DNA of 64,000 nucleotides from Lentisphaerae bacterium GWF2_49_21. Lineage in GTDB: Bacteria > Verrucomicrobiota > Lentisphaeria > Victivallales > GWF2-50-93. The notes below the pieces were generated by a model. That model was given only the letters and a program-made list of their open reading frames with translations. It did not search any database and was not told where the DNA came from. Of this stretch, positions 1 to 7,919 are shown in pieces. The position numbers and the translations under genes were made by a program. Each line of letters opens with the position of its first letter. Positions within the stretch are counted from its first letter, which is position 1. The stretch is taken from assembly GCA_001804805.1 (NCBI GenBank), contig MHBH01000026.1, forward strand, positions 174,340 to 238,339. Reading direction: 5' to 3'.

Positions 1-180
1 GTTGCGCACCCCATGGAGGAGAAACATTATATCCAGTGGATAGAAGTGATCAACGGAGACTATGTCAACCGCAAGCATCTCAAGCCCGGAGACGCTCCCG
101 AGGCTGAGTTCTTTGTTCCTAACACAGGAAAACTTATCGTCCGTGCCTATTGCAACCTGCACGGCTTATGGAGGGCATGA
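1..180 (+). CDS. dfx: Superoxide reductase (desulfoferrodoxin), C-terminal part
   Basis: The last 59 residues of a superoxide reductase are open from the first base in frame 1 and end in TGA at 178-180. These enzymes reduce superoxide to peroxide at a non-haem iron with four histidine ligands and one cysteine ligand. The fragment starts with the [10 protein letters not shown] block, which supplies His ligands, and ends with the CNLHGLW block, which supplies the Cys and the last His (Cys51 and His54 of the fragment). The 5' part lies outside the window, so whether an N-terminal rubredoxin-like domain exists cannot be seen. Its stop lies just upstream of the ferritin start, so the two genes are probably co-transcribed. 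It belongs to an oxygen-defence set with ferritin, FprA and rubredoxin. The family call is firm. Confidence 0.93.
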   Translation, partial: VAHPMEEKHYIQWIEVINGDYVNRKHLKPGDAPEAEFFVPNTGKLIVRAYCNLHGLWRA

Positions 181-182
181 TT

Positions 183-725
183 ATGATACCCAAAAAGATT
201 GAAGCGATTTTAAACGACCAGCTCAGCTTCGAGCTGTATTCGGCGTATATCTATCTTGCGATGGCCGCACATCTCAAATTCATGGGCCTCAACGGCTTTG
301 CGAACTGGATGAAGGTGCAGGCGCAGGAGGAGACTGTCCACGGAATGGGTTTCTACACCTTCATCATTGACCGCGGCGGGAAGGTTGAACTGAAGGCTGT
401 CCCCCAGCCCAAGTCGGATTGGAAATCAGCACTAGTGGCCTTTGAAGGCGCCCTTGAACATGAGTGCCTCGTCACTTCGAGGATCAACAAGATCGCCGCC
501 CTTGCTGAAGCTGAAAAGGATTTCGCCACAAAAAATTTCATCCAGTGGTACATCGGTGAGCAGGTCGAAGAGGAGGCTAACGCCACCGAGATCATAAACG
601 AACTCAAGCTCGCTTCGAATTCGAGGGAAGCCCTGCTCATGCTCGACAGGGAAAAGGCAATGAGGGCTTTCGTGTTCCCGGTCATCCCAGGCGGATTGAA
701 GGCTCCAGGCGCCGCAGCGCCGTGA
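183..725 (+). CDS. ftnA: Bacterial non-haem ferritin
   Basis: A 180-residue ferritin that oxidises Fe(II) and stores iron in a 24-subunit shell. The ferroxidase ligands fall at their usual numbers: Glu17, Glu50, His53, Glu94, Gln127 and Glu130. This agreement also supports the start at 183. ATG triplets at 168 and 177 and a TTG at 150 are in frame, but GGAGG at 170-174 is correctly spaced only for 183. The C-terminal tail, rich in Ala, Gly and Pro, is a little longer than usual. The start follows the superoxide reductase stop by two bases, which suggests coupled expression. Storing iron while superoxide is being removed limits Fenton chemistry, consistent with an anaerobe exposed to oxygen. 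Confidence 0.95.
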   Translation: MIPKKIEAILNDQLSFELYSAYIYLAMAAHLKFMGLNGFANWMKVQAQEETVHGMGFYTFIIDRGGKVELKAVPQPKSDWKSALVAFEGALEHECLVTSRINKIAALAEAEKDFATKNFIQWYIGEQVEEEANATEIINELKLASNSREALLMLDREKAMRAFVFPVIPGGLKAPGAAAP

Positions 726-735
726 CGGGAGACAT

Positions 736-1944
736 ATGAACAACATCGGGAAAGCCATTAAAATAAGCGACAAGGTCTATTGGGTCGGGGCGGTCGACTG
801 GACCGTCCGTGATTTCCATGGATATCAGACTTCCAGGGGAACCACTTACAATGCCTATCTCATCATGGCCGACAAGATCACGCTTGTCGATACTGTTAAG
901 GCGCCGTTCAAGGATGAACTCCTCTCCAGGATATCGTCGGTCGTCAATCCATCTGAAATAGACTATATCATCTCGAACCATTCTGAGATGGACCATTCCG
1001 GATGCCTGCCGGAGATGATTGAAATCATCAAACCGGAAAAGGTGTTCGCATCGGCCATGGGACAGAAGGCGCTCGAATCGCATTTCAGGATCGGTTCGAA
1101 GATAACTCCTGTCAAAACCGGTGACAGCGTCTCCCTCGGCAACATGAACATCAGCTTCATCGAGACGAAGATGCTGCACTGGCCCGACAGCATGGTCAGC
1201 TACCTGAAGGAGGAGCAGATACTCTTCTCACAGGACGGATTCGGGATGCATCTGGCGGTGGACAGGATCTTCGACGATGAGAACAGCTGGGACATTATCG
1301 AGGAGGAGACGGAAAAGTATTTCGCCAACATACTCATGCCTTATTCAAACCTCATACTCAAGCTGCTGGCGTCGCTCAAGGAAATGAACCTGCCAATAAA
1401 GCTTGTCGCTCCAGACCATGGACCGATCTGGCGTTCCAACTTCGGGAAAATCGCCGGACTCTATGGGAAATGGTCCGAGCACAGGCCGGTTCCACGGGCG
1501 ATTGTCGTATATGACACGATGTGGAACAGTACAGCGCTCATGGCAAAGGCCGTTGGCGAGGGGCTCAGGGAGACAGGCATAGAATTCAAGATCCTTCCGA
1601 TGGGACAGAGCCACAGGAGCGATGTGGCCACCGAGGTCCTGAGATCAAGCGCGATGATCGTTGGTTCTCCTACCTTGAACAACAATATCTTCCCGACAAT
1701 GGCTGATGTACTTACCTATATCAAAGGGCTTCGTCCGGCAAACATGATTGGCGCCTCTTTCGGCTCATATGGATGGAGCGGGGAGTCGGTCGGCCTGCTG
1801 AATGACTTCCTGAAGTCGATGGAAATCGAGGTTGTCGGCGAAGGTGTCAAGGCCAAATATGTTCCGACCGAAGCGGATCTGAAAGCCTGTTTCGAGCAGG
1901 GAAAACTTGTCGGAGAGAAGCTCAAGGCAAAAATAGGGAAGTAA
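736..1944 (+). CDS. fprA: FprA-type flavodiiron protein (rubredoxin:oxygen oxidoreductase)
   Basis: A 402-residue A-type flavodiiron protein, which reduces O2 to water (or NO to N2O) in the cytoplasm with electrons from rubredoxin. The N-terminal metallo-beta-lactamase-like domain (about residues 1-250) carries the di-iron ligands: His82, Glu84, Asp86 and His87 in NHSEMDH, His148, Asp167 and His228 in APDHGP. A flavodoxin domain follows (about 254-400), with an FMN phosphate loop in VVYDTMWNSTALMA. The length is typical. The gene follows ferritin by 10 bp, and a rubredoxin gene lies 160 bp downstream, which supplies the expected electron donor. No NADH:rubredoxin reductase is fused or adjacent. 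The choice between O2 and NO as the main substrate cannot be read from sequence. Confidence 0.95.
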   Translation: MNNIGKAIKISDKVYWVGAVDWTVRDFHGYQTSRGTTYNAYLIMADKITLVDTVKAPFKDELLSRISSVVNPSEIDYIISNHSEMDHSGCLPEMIEIIKPEKVFASAMGQKALESHFRIGSKITPVKTGDSVSLGNMNISFIETKMLHWPDSMVSYLKEEQILFSQDGFGMHLAVDRIFDDENSWDIIEEETEKYFANILMPYSNLILKLLASLKEMNLPIKLVAPDHGPIWRSNFGKIAGLYGKWSEHRPVPRAIVVYDTMWNSTALMAKAVGEGLRETGIEFKILPMGQSHRSDVATEVLRSSAMIVGSPTLNNNIFPTMADVLTYIKGLRPANMIGASFGSYGWSGESVGLLNDFLKSMEIEVVGEGVKAKYVPTEADLKACFEQGKLVGEKLKAKIGK

Positions 1945-1995
1945 CGGAGTTCCGGCGTGACGGTGTACCGGAGAACCAATAAATTGGTATCCGAT

Positions 1996-2073
1996 AAAAG
2001 TAGGTTGGGCTTTAGCCCGACATTTCTTAAATCAAAAATCATCAATCCTCCTTCGCCAAGGCTACGGAGGACA
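1996..2073. repeat. Intergenic palindromic repeats between fprA and rubredoxin
   Basis: Two short repeat units also seen elsewhere in the window. The first is TTGGGCTTTAGCCCGA at 2005-2020, a hairpin of the same type as 4734-4753. The second is at 2046-2073, a TCCTCC..GGAGGA hairpin containing CCTTCGCCAAGG, with relatives at 4631-4660 and 20368-20398. Both lie in the untranslated space between two genes that probably work together. Any effect on transcription is inference. Confidence 0.6.
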
Positions 2074-2104
2074 GGTCAAAAATCGAAAATATATGGAGGT
2101 TTCT

Positions 2105-2266
2105 ATGGACAAGTATGTATGTGATGCGTGTGGCTGGGTTTACGATCCCGCGAAGGGCGATCCTGATCATGGCGTGGCGCCCGGGACTGCGTTTGTGGAT
2201 CTCCCTGATGACTGGACCTGTCCGGAATGCGGAGTCGGCAAGGATTCATTCTCCAAGCAGGAATAA
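2105..2266 (+). CDS. Rubredoxin
   Basis: A 53-residue rubredoxin, a small cytoplasmic one-electron carrier with a single Fe-Cys4 site. The two knuckles are CDACGW (Cys6, Cys9) and CPECG (Cys39, Cys42). The aromatic residues Tyr4, Tyr13, Phe30 and Trp37 are in the usual core positions. The start is set by GGAGG at 2095-2099, five bases before ATG. It lies downstream of the FprA gene on the same strand and is the likely donor to that protein, and possibly to the superoxide reductase. A strong hairpin directly follows the stop codon. Confidence 0.96.
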   Translation: MDKYVCDACGWVYDPAKGDPDHGVAPGTAFVDLPDDWTCPECGVGKDSFSKQE

Positions 2267-2294
2267 AATCCTTTGCAGGGTAGCAAAGGATTTT
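2265..2294 (+). terminator. Hairpin after rubredoxin
   Basis: A perfect 12-bp inverted repeat, AAAATCCTTTGC and GCAAAGGATTTT, with a six-base loop. It overlaps the rubredoxin stop and ends in TTTT. It is placed to end the oxygen-defence transcript. The T run is short, so termination strength is uncertain. Confidence 0.6.
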
Positions 2295-2605
2295 AGGGAA
2301 CCTCTAAAAATTCGCATTTGGCGCGTTGCGGAAGTTTTTTGAAAGCTCAAAAAGAATTTCTGACAGAGGCGTATCCAAAGCGATACGCCGACTGAGGTCG
2401 AAGATCCCGAGTCCACAGGAGCTCGGGAAACATTATTCTTTGAGCCAAAAAGATCCGCAACCCAAAGGGCGACAGATTCTTATGGATTCCGACATCGTCG
2501 CAAATCCAGTCACAGCCCGTTACAGGGCTGCTCGTGGCGTTTGCTCCTTGCCGTTTCTCCATAATCTCCTGTCGCGCGCCATATGCCAATTTTTACAGGT
2601 TCCCT
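2294..2605. repeat. Structured element with terminal inverted repeats (MITE-like)
   Basis: About 312 bp with no convincing gene, bounded by a 31-bp imperfect inverted repeat (three mismatches). The left end reads AGGGAACCTCTAAAAATTCG inward and the right end, on the other strand, reads AGGGAACCTGTAAAAATTGG. Inside the left half, nested pairs can be drawn: GTTGCGGA 2325-2332 with 2454-2461; GCTCAAA..AGAAT 2345-2357 with 2435-2445; GGCGTATC 2368-2375 with 2382-2389; TCCCGAG 2405-2411 with 2422-2428. This nesting suggests a folded RNA or a cruciform-prone mobile element. Short ORFs here have no recognisable domain. The call as a non-autonomous mobile element is inference. Solo end-like copies occur near 14554 and 57189. 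Confidence 0.6.
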
Positions 2606-2609
2606 TTAT

Positions 2610-3401
2610 ATGAAGAATTTCACAAGAAAAAATCTTGACCTTCTCTACTCGAAGTTCAATAAAAGGGGGTTTGTCCATCCTGATCCCCTGGAATTCCTAT
2701 ACCATTACGACAATCCCTGCGACAGGGAGCTTGTCGGTCTTGTGGCCTCATCTCTTGCCTATGGGAATGTAAAGCAGATCCTGAAGAGCGTCTCAAAAGT
2801 CCTCGACAGGATGAAATCCCCTTATTCTTTCCTGATGGACGCTGGCAGAGACGAACTGTTTTCAGCTTTCAAGGGATTCAAACACCGTTTTACGACCGGC
2901 GAGGAGATCTCAATACTCCTGAATTCTGCGAAATCGGCAATCCGTAAATATGGTTCTCTGGAGGGCTGTTTCATGTCCGGATACAAGGAGAAAGATACCG
3001 ATCTGATCCCGGCAATGATGAGTTTTGTAAGGATACTGAGCGCGGATTTCAAGAACGGTGAAACATACCTTCTTCCATGTCCCGGCCGAGGAAGCGCCTG
3101 CAAGAGACTCAATCTCTATATGCGCTGGATGGTGAGGAAGGACGACGTGGATCCAGGCGGCTGGGACAATGTCCCGAGATCAAAACTCCTGGTGCCTCTT
3201 GACGTCCATATGTGGAACATCTGCAGCAAGGCCGGCTTTACGGAACGTAAACAGGCGAACCTGAAGTCCGCCGTCGAAATAACTGCGAAATTCGCAGAAC
3301 TCAATCCGGAAGATCCGGTTAAATATGATTTCTGCCTGACCCGCTTCGGCATCCGGGATGAACTGGAATATGAAGACATGAAGAAACACGCAAAGAGCTG
3401 A
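2610..3401 (+). CDS. TIGR02757 / DUF2400 family protein
   Basis: A 263-residue protein of the DUF2400 (TIGR02757) family, common in Bacteroidetes, Spirochaetes and relatives, with no established function. Diagnostic blocks are visible: HPDPLEF near the N-terminus, LYMRWMVRKDDVDPGGW in the middle and LVPLDVHMW after it. The family is distantly related to HhH-GPD-type DNA glycosylases, but activity here is unproven. ATG at 2610 has a weak ACAGGT ribosome site. An in-frame ATG at 2583 adds nine residues that would be encoded by the right terminal repeat of the upstream element, so 2610 is preferred. The coding region contains a TGCGAAATTCGCA palindrome at 3284-3296. Confidence 0.85.
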   Translation: MKNFTRKNLDLLYSKFNKRGFVHPDPLEFLYHYDNPCDRELVGLVASSLAYGNVKQILKSVSKVLDRMKSPYSFLMDAGRDELFSAFKGFKHRFTTGEEISILLNSAKSAIRKYGSLEGCFMSGYKEKDTDLIPAMMSFVRILSADFKNGETYLLPCPGRGSACKRLNLYMRWMVRKDDVDPGGWDNVPRSKLLVPLDVHMWNICSKAGFTERKQANLKSAVEITAKFAELNPEDPVKYDFCLTRFGIRDELEYEDMKKHAKS

Positions 3402-3454
3402 ACCGCTCTGAGGGGGTTCGGGAACTGGAAATTAGGAAACGTATTAAATGTGGT

Positions 3455-3535
3455 ACAGCCATCTCGGCTGTAATTAAAGACACAGGCGAGACGCCTGTAT
3501 CACTTTCTTGAGGTCGCCCTCCCAAGGGCGGCGAC
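3455..3535. repeat. Cluster of three short hairpins
   Basis: Three adjacent palindromes sit between the DUF2400 gene and the permease gene: ACAGCCATCTCGGCTGT (3455-3471), ACAGGCGAGACGCCTGT (3482-3498) and a GTCGCC..GGCGAC hairpin with CCCTCCCAAGGG (about 3513-3535). The middle unit recurs at 39118, 58373 and 58639. No T run follows, so these look like dispersed repeats more than terminators. Confidence 0.6.
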
Positions 3536-3560
3536 ATAAATCGGCAATTGGAAATCGGCA

Positions 3561-4616
3561 ATGATAATCTATCTAAATGAATGTTGGTCCACTCTCTGCC
3601 AGATGGCTCCGTACCTGCTTTTTGGTTTTCTATGTGCAGGACTCCTTTCTGTCCTGATCTCCCCGGAAACTGTCAAACGGCATCTCGGGGGCAGGGGATT
3701 CATGCAGGTGTTTAAAGCTTCGCTCTTTGGAGTTCCCCTCCCGTTGTGCTCCTGCGGAGTCATTCCACTTTTTGCAGCGCTTAGGAAGCATGGTGCGGGA
3801 AAAGGTGCAGGCGTATCTTTCCTCATATCCACCCCCCAAACCGGCGCAGATAACATGTCGGTGATCTACAGCCTGCTCGGACCTTTTTTTGCTATATTCA
3901 GCCCTATAGCGGCTCTTCTTTCCGGCATTTTCGGAGGAATGATGGTCGATCTCCTGGACAAGAAAGAACCGGAGAATAAGGACGTGGAGAAGGAGGAGAA
4001 GAGTTGCTGCCATGAGGAAAAGGAGGAGGAGTCCTGCTGTGGAAAACACGTCAGGAAGGAAAGTTTGTTAAGGAGGATATTCATATATGGCTTTGTCACA
4101 ATGATGGATGACATCGCAAAATCCCTTCTTGTGGGGATACTGATAGCTGCGGCAATATCCGTAGCCATGCCAGGGAGCTGGTTTGCCGGTGATATCGGAA
4201 AAGGTCTTTCCGGCATGCTCATCATGATGCTTTTTGGAATTCCACTCTATGTGTGCTCCACTGCATCAATCCCCATAGCCGCCGTACTTATTGCAAAAGG
4301 AGTTTCTCCAGGCGCTGCATTTGTATTCCTTATGACAGGTCCGGTCACTAACGCCGCTTCAATTGCAGTCGTCTGGAAGCTGTTAGGCAGGAGAGCTACA
4401 ATGATTTACCTTGGCTCCATAGCGGTGTCTGCACTGGTCCTGGGGACTGTCCTTGACAGCATCGGTCCAGTAAGAGAATCAGTTGTCCAGACGGTCTGCC
4501 ATCAGGAGGGATCTTCGACTATTCTTCAGCAGATCTCGGCATGTGTCTTAATCCTGCTGATGACTGTTTCCCTGCTGAAACCGATTTTCAGGAAGAGAAA
4601 TGGAGAAAAATCCTAG
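3561..4616 (+). CDS. SO_0444-type Cu/Zn efflux permease (DUF318 family)
   Basis: A 351-residue inner-membrane permease of the PF03773 family, with eight or more hydrophobic segments in two halves. Each half has a conserved Cys-rich turn: VPLPLCSCGVIP at about residues 58-69 and GIPLYVCSTASIP in the second half. These match the SO_0444-like subgroup predicted to export copper or zinc. A hydrophilic central loop carries paired cysteines and histidines (Cys149-Cys150-His151 and Cys159-Cys160, His163) among glutamates, a plausible metal-binding sensor or chaperone segment. No ArsR-type regulator lies next to it. An arsenic/organoarsenic permease role is the main alternative. The start at 3561 has only a weak ribosome site. 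Confidence 0.82.
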   Translation: MIIYLNECWSTLCQMAPYLLFGFLCAGLLSVLISPETVKRHLGGRGFMQVFKASLFGVPLPLCSCGVIPLFAALRKHGAGKGAGVSFLISTPQTGADNMSVIYSLLGPFFAIFSPIAALLSGIFGGMMVDLLDKKEPENKDVEKEEKSCCHEEKEEESCCGKHVRKESLLRRIFIYGFVTMMDDIAKSLLVGILIAAAISVAMPGSWFAGDIGKGLSGMLIMMLFGIPLYVCSTASIPIAAVLIAKGVSPGAAFVFLMTGPVTNAASIAVVWKLLGRRATMIYLGSIAVSALVLGTVLDSIGPVRESVVQTVCHQEGSSTILQQISACVLILLMTVSLLKPIFRKRNGEKS

Positions 4617-4857
4617 TAATGGTACATGCTTCCGCCGTCGCAAAGAAGCTATGGAGGACATGGGAAACACGTACCTACTTGGAATGACGGCGAATAAATT
4701 CGCCTACTCCTTTGAAACTTGCCTCTGAAGTAGGTCGGGCTTTCCAGCCCGACAAGATGGCGGCCAGGAATGACCGCCCTACTTAACCGGTAAAAGTTTC
4801 TTATTGATAAAACTGCGACCTCCGCAGTCGGTCGCTACAAACATCTTTGCCAGACAC
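4617..4857. repeat. Intergenic space built of palindromic repeats
   Basis: No gene is seen between the two convergent neighbours. The space holds a TTCCGCCGTCGCAAAG..GGAGGACA unit (4631-4660, related to 2046 and 20368), a GTCGGGCTTTCCAGCCCGAC hairpin (4734-4753), a GGCGG..CCGCC hairpin just after it, and a GCGACC..GGTCGC hairpin near 4816-4836. It could act as a bidirectional terminator, but no clear T run is seen. Confidence 0.55.
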
Positions 4858-6033
4858 CTATTCCGCCTTGGGCGGTTCAGCGGTCTTTAGGGCTTCATCC
4901 TTCTTCTCTTCCTTTGTCTTCAGGAATTCCTTGCGGGCCTTAAGGACCTGGGAAAGATCGCCTTTGGAAACGGTATAAAGCCATTTTGCGAGCGATTTTT
5001 CATGTTCGAGCTTCTCCTTGAGGTTCTCGTTTTTGGCCTTGAATTCATTATCCAGCTTTTCCTTGTCTTCAGGCTTTTCATCTTTTCCGGATTCACGCTG
5101 TTCAGGTATAACCGCGGAAGTTCTGACATTTACAAGATATTTTTCAGCATTACCCTCGGACGGAGCGAAGTTTATCTCATATTTGAAACCGTCGGCAGTC
5201 TCGATTTTTACAGTTTCACCTGCGAAATCAGCAGGGCATGTCTTCACATCCATGAAAGAGGTATTCTTGAAAAAACCGTTTAGCGGCTGGAGTTTGGCAT
5301 CATCTAGAGTCTCGTCTTCCTTTAGATCCGGAAGTGTGAGTTTTCCACTCTGCGCATCTTTTGCAATCTTCCAGTTCTCCTCAGGGTTTTTCCTCTTCAC
5401 CTCGATTGTGTTCATATTGTCGATCTCAAACAAGGTCTTGTCAGTCCAGCTCAACGGATCTGGATTTGCACCTTCAAAGCTGTTATTTACGAGTTTAGGC
5501 TGGAATTTGCCGTCGCAGATCATCACATAGCATCCGTCAGGCGTTGCTCCGCCTAAAAATGGATTGGGATTTTCCTCCTTCTTGAAATGCTTCTTGCCGA
5601 TAAGAAGGGATGCCATTTTCCTGCCGGCATCTCCGGAGAATTCCACAAGCACTGCCGTACCCTTTTCCCTGTCGGAATCTCCAAGACTGAGCTTTTCCAG
5701 CTGGGATTTCACGGCATTTATGTTCTGGATGGATTTTATTTCCATCAGATTCTTCAGGAAATTAATGATCTTGCGGTAATCCCCCTGATATGAATCCTTT
5801 TCGGAAACTATCCAGGATCCATCTTCATTTTTCCTGAGGGTCGCTGTCCGGGCTCCGGACGATACAGTGAAGCTCGCTATATTGTTGACATCCAGATCTC
5901 CGAAGAGATTTTCGCCTGTGGCGCTGTACTTGCTGCTGTTCCACGACGAACTGTCCTCCTTGATGAGGAAATATATTGACAGCCCGATCACAGCAAGGAC
6001 GAAAAGGGATATGATAAGCTGTTTTCTGTTCAT
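4858..6033 (-). CDS. DUF4340 domain protein, accessory to ABC export cluster
   Basis: A 391-residue membrane-anchored protein. One hydrophobic segment near residues 7-24 is followed by a large exported part. This contains DUF4340-type strands (ATLRKNEDGSWIVSE, then SWTDKTLFEID) that are typical of proteins next to GldG. The C-terminal 80 residues are highly charged, rich in Lys and Glu, and probably coiled. It overlaps the upstream GldG-like gene by 4 bp (6030-6033), so translation is likely coupled. Its biochemical role is unknown. Context indicates that it acts on the periplasmic face of the ABC-2 complex. Confidence 0.85.
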   Translation of the reverse strand: MNRKQLIISLFVLAVIGLSIYFLIKEDSSSWNSSKYSATGENLFGDLDVNNIASFTVSSGARTATLRKNEDGSWIVSEKDSYQGDYRKIINFLKNLMEIKSIQNINAVKSQLEKLSLGDSDREKGTAVLVEFSGDAGRKMASLLIGKKHFKKEENPNPFLGGATPDGCYVMICDGKFQPKLVNNSFEGANPDPLSWTDKTLFEIDNMNTIEVKRKNPEENWKIAKDAQSGKLTLPDLKEDETLDDAKLQPLNGFFKNTSFMDVKTCPADFAGETVKIETADGFKYEINFAPSEGNAEKYLVNVRTSAVIPEQRESGKDEKPEDKEKLDNEFKAKNENLKEKLEHEKSLAKWLYTVSKGDLSQVLKARKEFLKTKEEKKDEALKTAEPPKAE

Positions 6034-7910
6034 TTGACAAAACTCCTTCTATTCCTGAAGATGGCGAATCCTATGCCAAACAGAATTACAATGCCCGGCA
6101 TCAGCGCGATGTTTATCCATTTCAGCCTGGTTTCAAGGGAATCTATGCCCTGTCTCAGCTCCTTGCGGAGGACCTTGAGATCCTGCTTCGCCTTGGTCTC
6201 CTTCTGCCGGAAATTCTTGATCTCCTCCTTCTGTTCAGGGGAGAGGATGGATTTCTGGTTTTTCGACTTCTGCTCCTGAAGTTTCGACAGGCGTTCCTGA
6301 GCTTTTGTAAGATCCTCCTCGAGTTCAAGGATCTTGTTCTTGAACTTCTGTTCAGCCTGGGACTGCATTGTCTTCACAACGTTGAAAGGGCGGGAAATGA
6401 CTTTCCTTGACCTTATCTGGATCAGATCGCTGTCTCCGGCCATGTAACCGACGAGGTTATAGAAAAGGCTGAGGTTGTCATTGAGAGGCTGCGTTATGGT
6501 CTGACCGAAGATGTTGCTTGTCTTTACGCAGAGCTCGTCGAAAATCATGTCCGAATCCGCTATCAGGACTACGACGCTGTCCTTCTGGGACTCCTTGATG
6601 GAATCGCCTGCGGGAGCTGCCTCCTTCTTTCCAGCGGCTTCTGGTTTCCCGTCCGGGAAGGCCGTCTTGAATTTTCCTGAAAGCTTGATTGCAAGGGCAT
6701 ATTCCTTGTCGTCGGGCTTGAATTCCTTCACGACCATTTCAAAGTTGCTGGCAAGATAGGAATTTATGAGATGCGAGTCCCTGGTGCTTTTCATGAGAAT
6801 GCTCTTCTTCAATCCGTCGGCAGGTTCCCCGGTGAATGCTCCGCCGAACGCCTCGGTGACGCTTTCAAGCTGGGAAGTGAAGACCTCCTCCTTGTTCAAT
6901 CCGTCGGATGTGATGTCTATGACCGTCGGGAATGACATTCTCTTTTCAGGAGTCACCATCCTTTTGCAGTAGGTCATGTCGGCAACGACCATTTCCTGGT
7001 CGAATCCTATGTTCCAGGCCTTGAGAAGCTTGTCAAGGCTTGAATTGGTCATTGGTGGCTGCATGGCGGTCCTGTCGTTCTTGGCAGTGGCGGCGGCATA
7101 GAAGGAATACGGATCAAGGAACGCTATCACCTTTCCTCCCTTGAGTATGTACTGGTCGATGGCGTACTGCATCTTTTCGGAAATTCCAGCAGGATGGACG
7201 ATTACAAGAAGTTCGATGGATGGATCTATCTTTTCACTGGCCATTGGAATTTCGAGGAGCTCATAATCCGTCTTGAGTTCCCTGAAGGCCATCCATGGGG
7301 GTGTCTGGTTGAACTGCCCCATCTGCATCATCATAGGAGTCGGCTTCTGTCCCATCACTGGAAGAGCACTCATTACCCCGATCAGGCTTTTCCTGGTCCT
7401 TGTGATCTGCGATATCGCCCTTGTCACGTCGTATTCAAGAAGCTGTTCCCGATCAGGTGACAGGAATGGCAGGGCGACGGTCTGGTCAAGGCACTGGACC
7501 GCGAGCCCGAGATAGATCTTGTCGCCGGTATTCAGCGGCTGGCCAGTGACACCATCCATCACGGCAGAATCCTCGGCTTCGGAATCCGGGACGGGATCAT
7601 ATTTTTCAATTATGATCCTGCTGCCGGCGGTCTGCCTGTATTCATTAAGCAGGTCGAGCACCCTTGCGGCATAGTTCTTAAGGAAAGAAGGCATGTTCGA
7701 GGACTTCGTGTAATAGAGCTTGAGGGTCACGGGCGTGTCCAGCTTTTTCAGGACGCTCCTGGTGCTCTGTGAAAGCGTGTATAGCTTCTCCTCGGTGAGA
7801 TCGAGCCTGATATTTATCTTTGATGCAATGAAGTTGACTGCCACGAAGATCAGGAACAACGCAATTATCCCTATGGCCGAATAAATAAGATTTTTATTTC
7901 TCTTGTTCAT
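6030..7910 (-). CDS. GldG-like auxiliary component of ABC-2 transporter
   Basis: A 626-residue protein with an N-terminal membrane segment (about 8-30), a long extracytoplasmic domain of the GldG / ABC_transp_aux type, a charged coiled-coil (about 515-590) and a second membrane segment near the C-terminus (about 600-619). Typical features are RLDLTEEKLYTLSQST just after the first helix and the HPAGISEKMQYAIDQYILKG stretch leading into VIAFLDPYS. The gene lies nine bases after the permease gene. In Bacteroidetes gldAFG is linked to gliding. Outside that phylum the same trio is widespread and its cargo is unknown, so no gliding function is claimed here. Confidence 0.88.
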   Translation of the reverse strand: MNKRNKNLIYSAIGIIALFLIFVAVNFIASKINIRLDLTEEKLYTLSQSTRSVLKKLDTPVTLKLYYTKSSNMPSFLKNYAARVLDLLNEYRQTAGSRIIIEKYDPVPDSEAEDSAVMDGVTGQPLNTGDKIYLGLAVQCLDQTVALPFLSPDREQLLEYDVTRAISQITRTRKSLIGVMSALPVMGQKPTPMMMQMGQFNQTPPWMAFRELKTDYELLEIPMASEKIDPSIELLVIVHPAGISEKMQYAIDQYILKGGKVIAFLDPYSFYAAATAKNDRTAMQPPMTNSSLDKLLKAWNIGFDQEMVVADMTYCKRMVTPEKRMSFPTVIDITSDGLNKEEVFTSQLESVTEAFGGAFTGEPADGLKKSILMKSTRDSHLINSYLASNFEMVVKEFKPDDKEYALAIKLSGKFKTAFPDGKPEAAGKKEAAPAGDSIKESQKDSVVVLIADSDMIFDELCVKTSNIFGQTITQPLNDNLSLFYNLVGYMAGDSDLIQIRSRKVISRPFNVVKTMQSQAEQKFKNKILELEEDLTKAQERLSKLQEQKSKNQKSILSPEQKEEIKNFRQKETKAKQDLKVLRKELRQGIDSLETRLKWINIALMPGIVILFGIGFAIFRNRRSFVK

Positions 7911-7919
7911 GTTTGTTGG

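Noticed and set aside
682..1179. A 165-codon frame antisense to fprA
   Set aside because: Shadow of the real gene; no ribosome site and no recognised domain.
2115..2342. A 75-codon frame overlapping rubredoxin
   Set aside because: Out of frame with rubredoxin, whose Cys pairs are unmistakable.
2347..2589. An 80-codon frame within the TIR element
   Set aside because: No ribosome site and no domain; the DNA is explained better by nested RNA-like stems and inverted ends.
3455..3535. Possible CRISPR array
   Set aside because: The units are hairpins of different sequence with no constant repeat-spacer spacing, and no cas gene is present.
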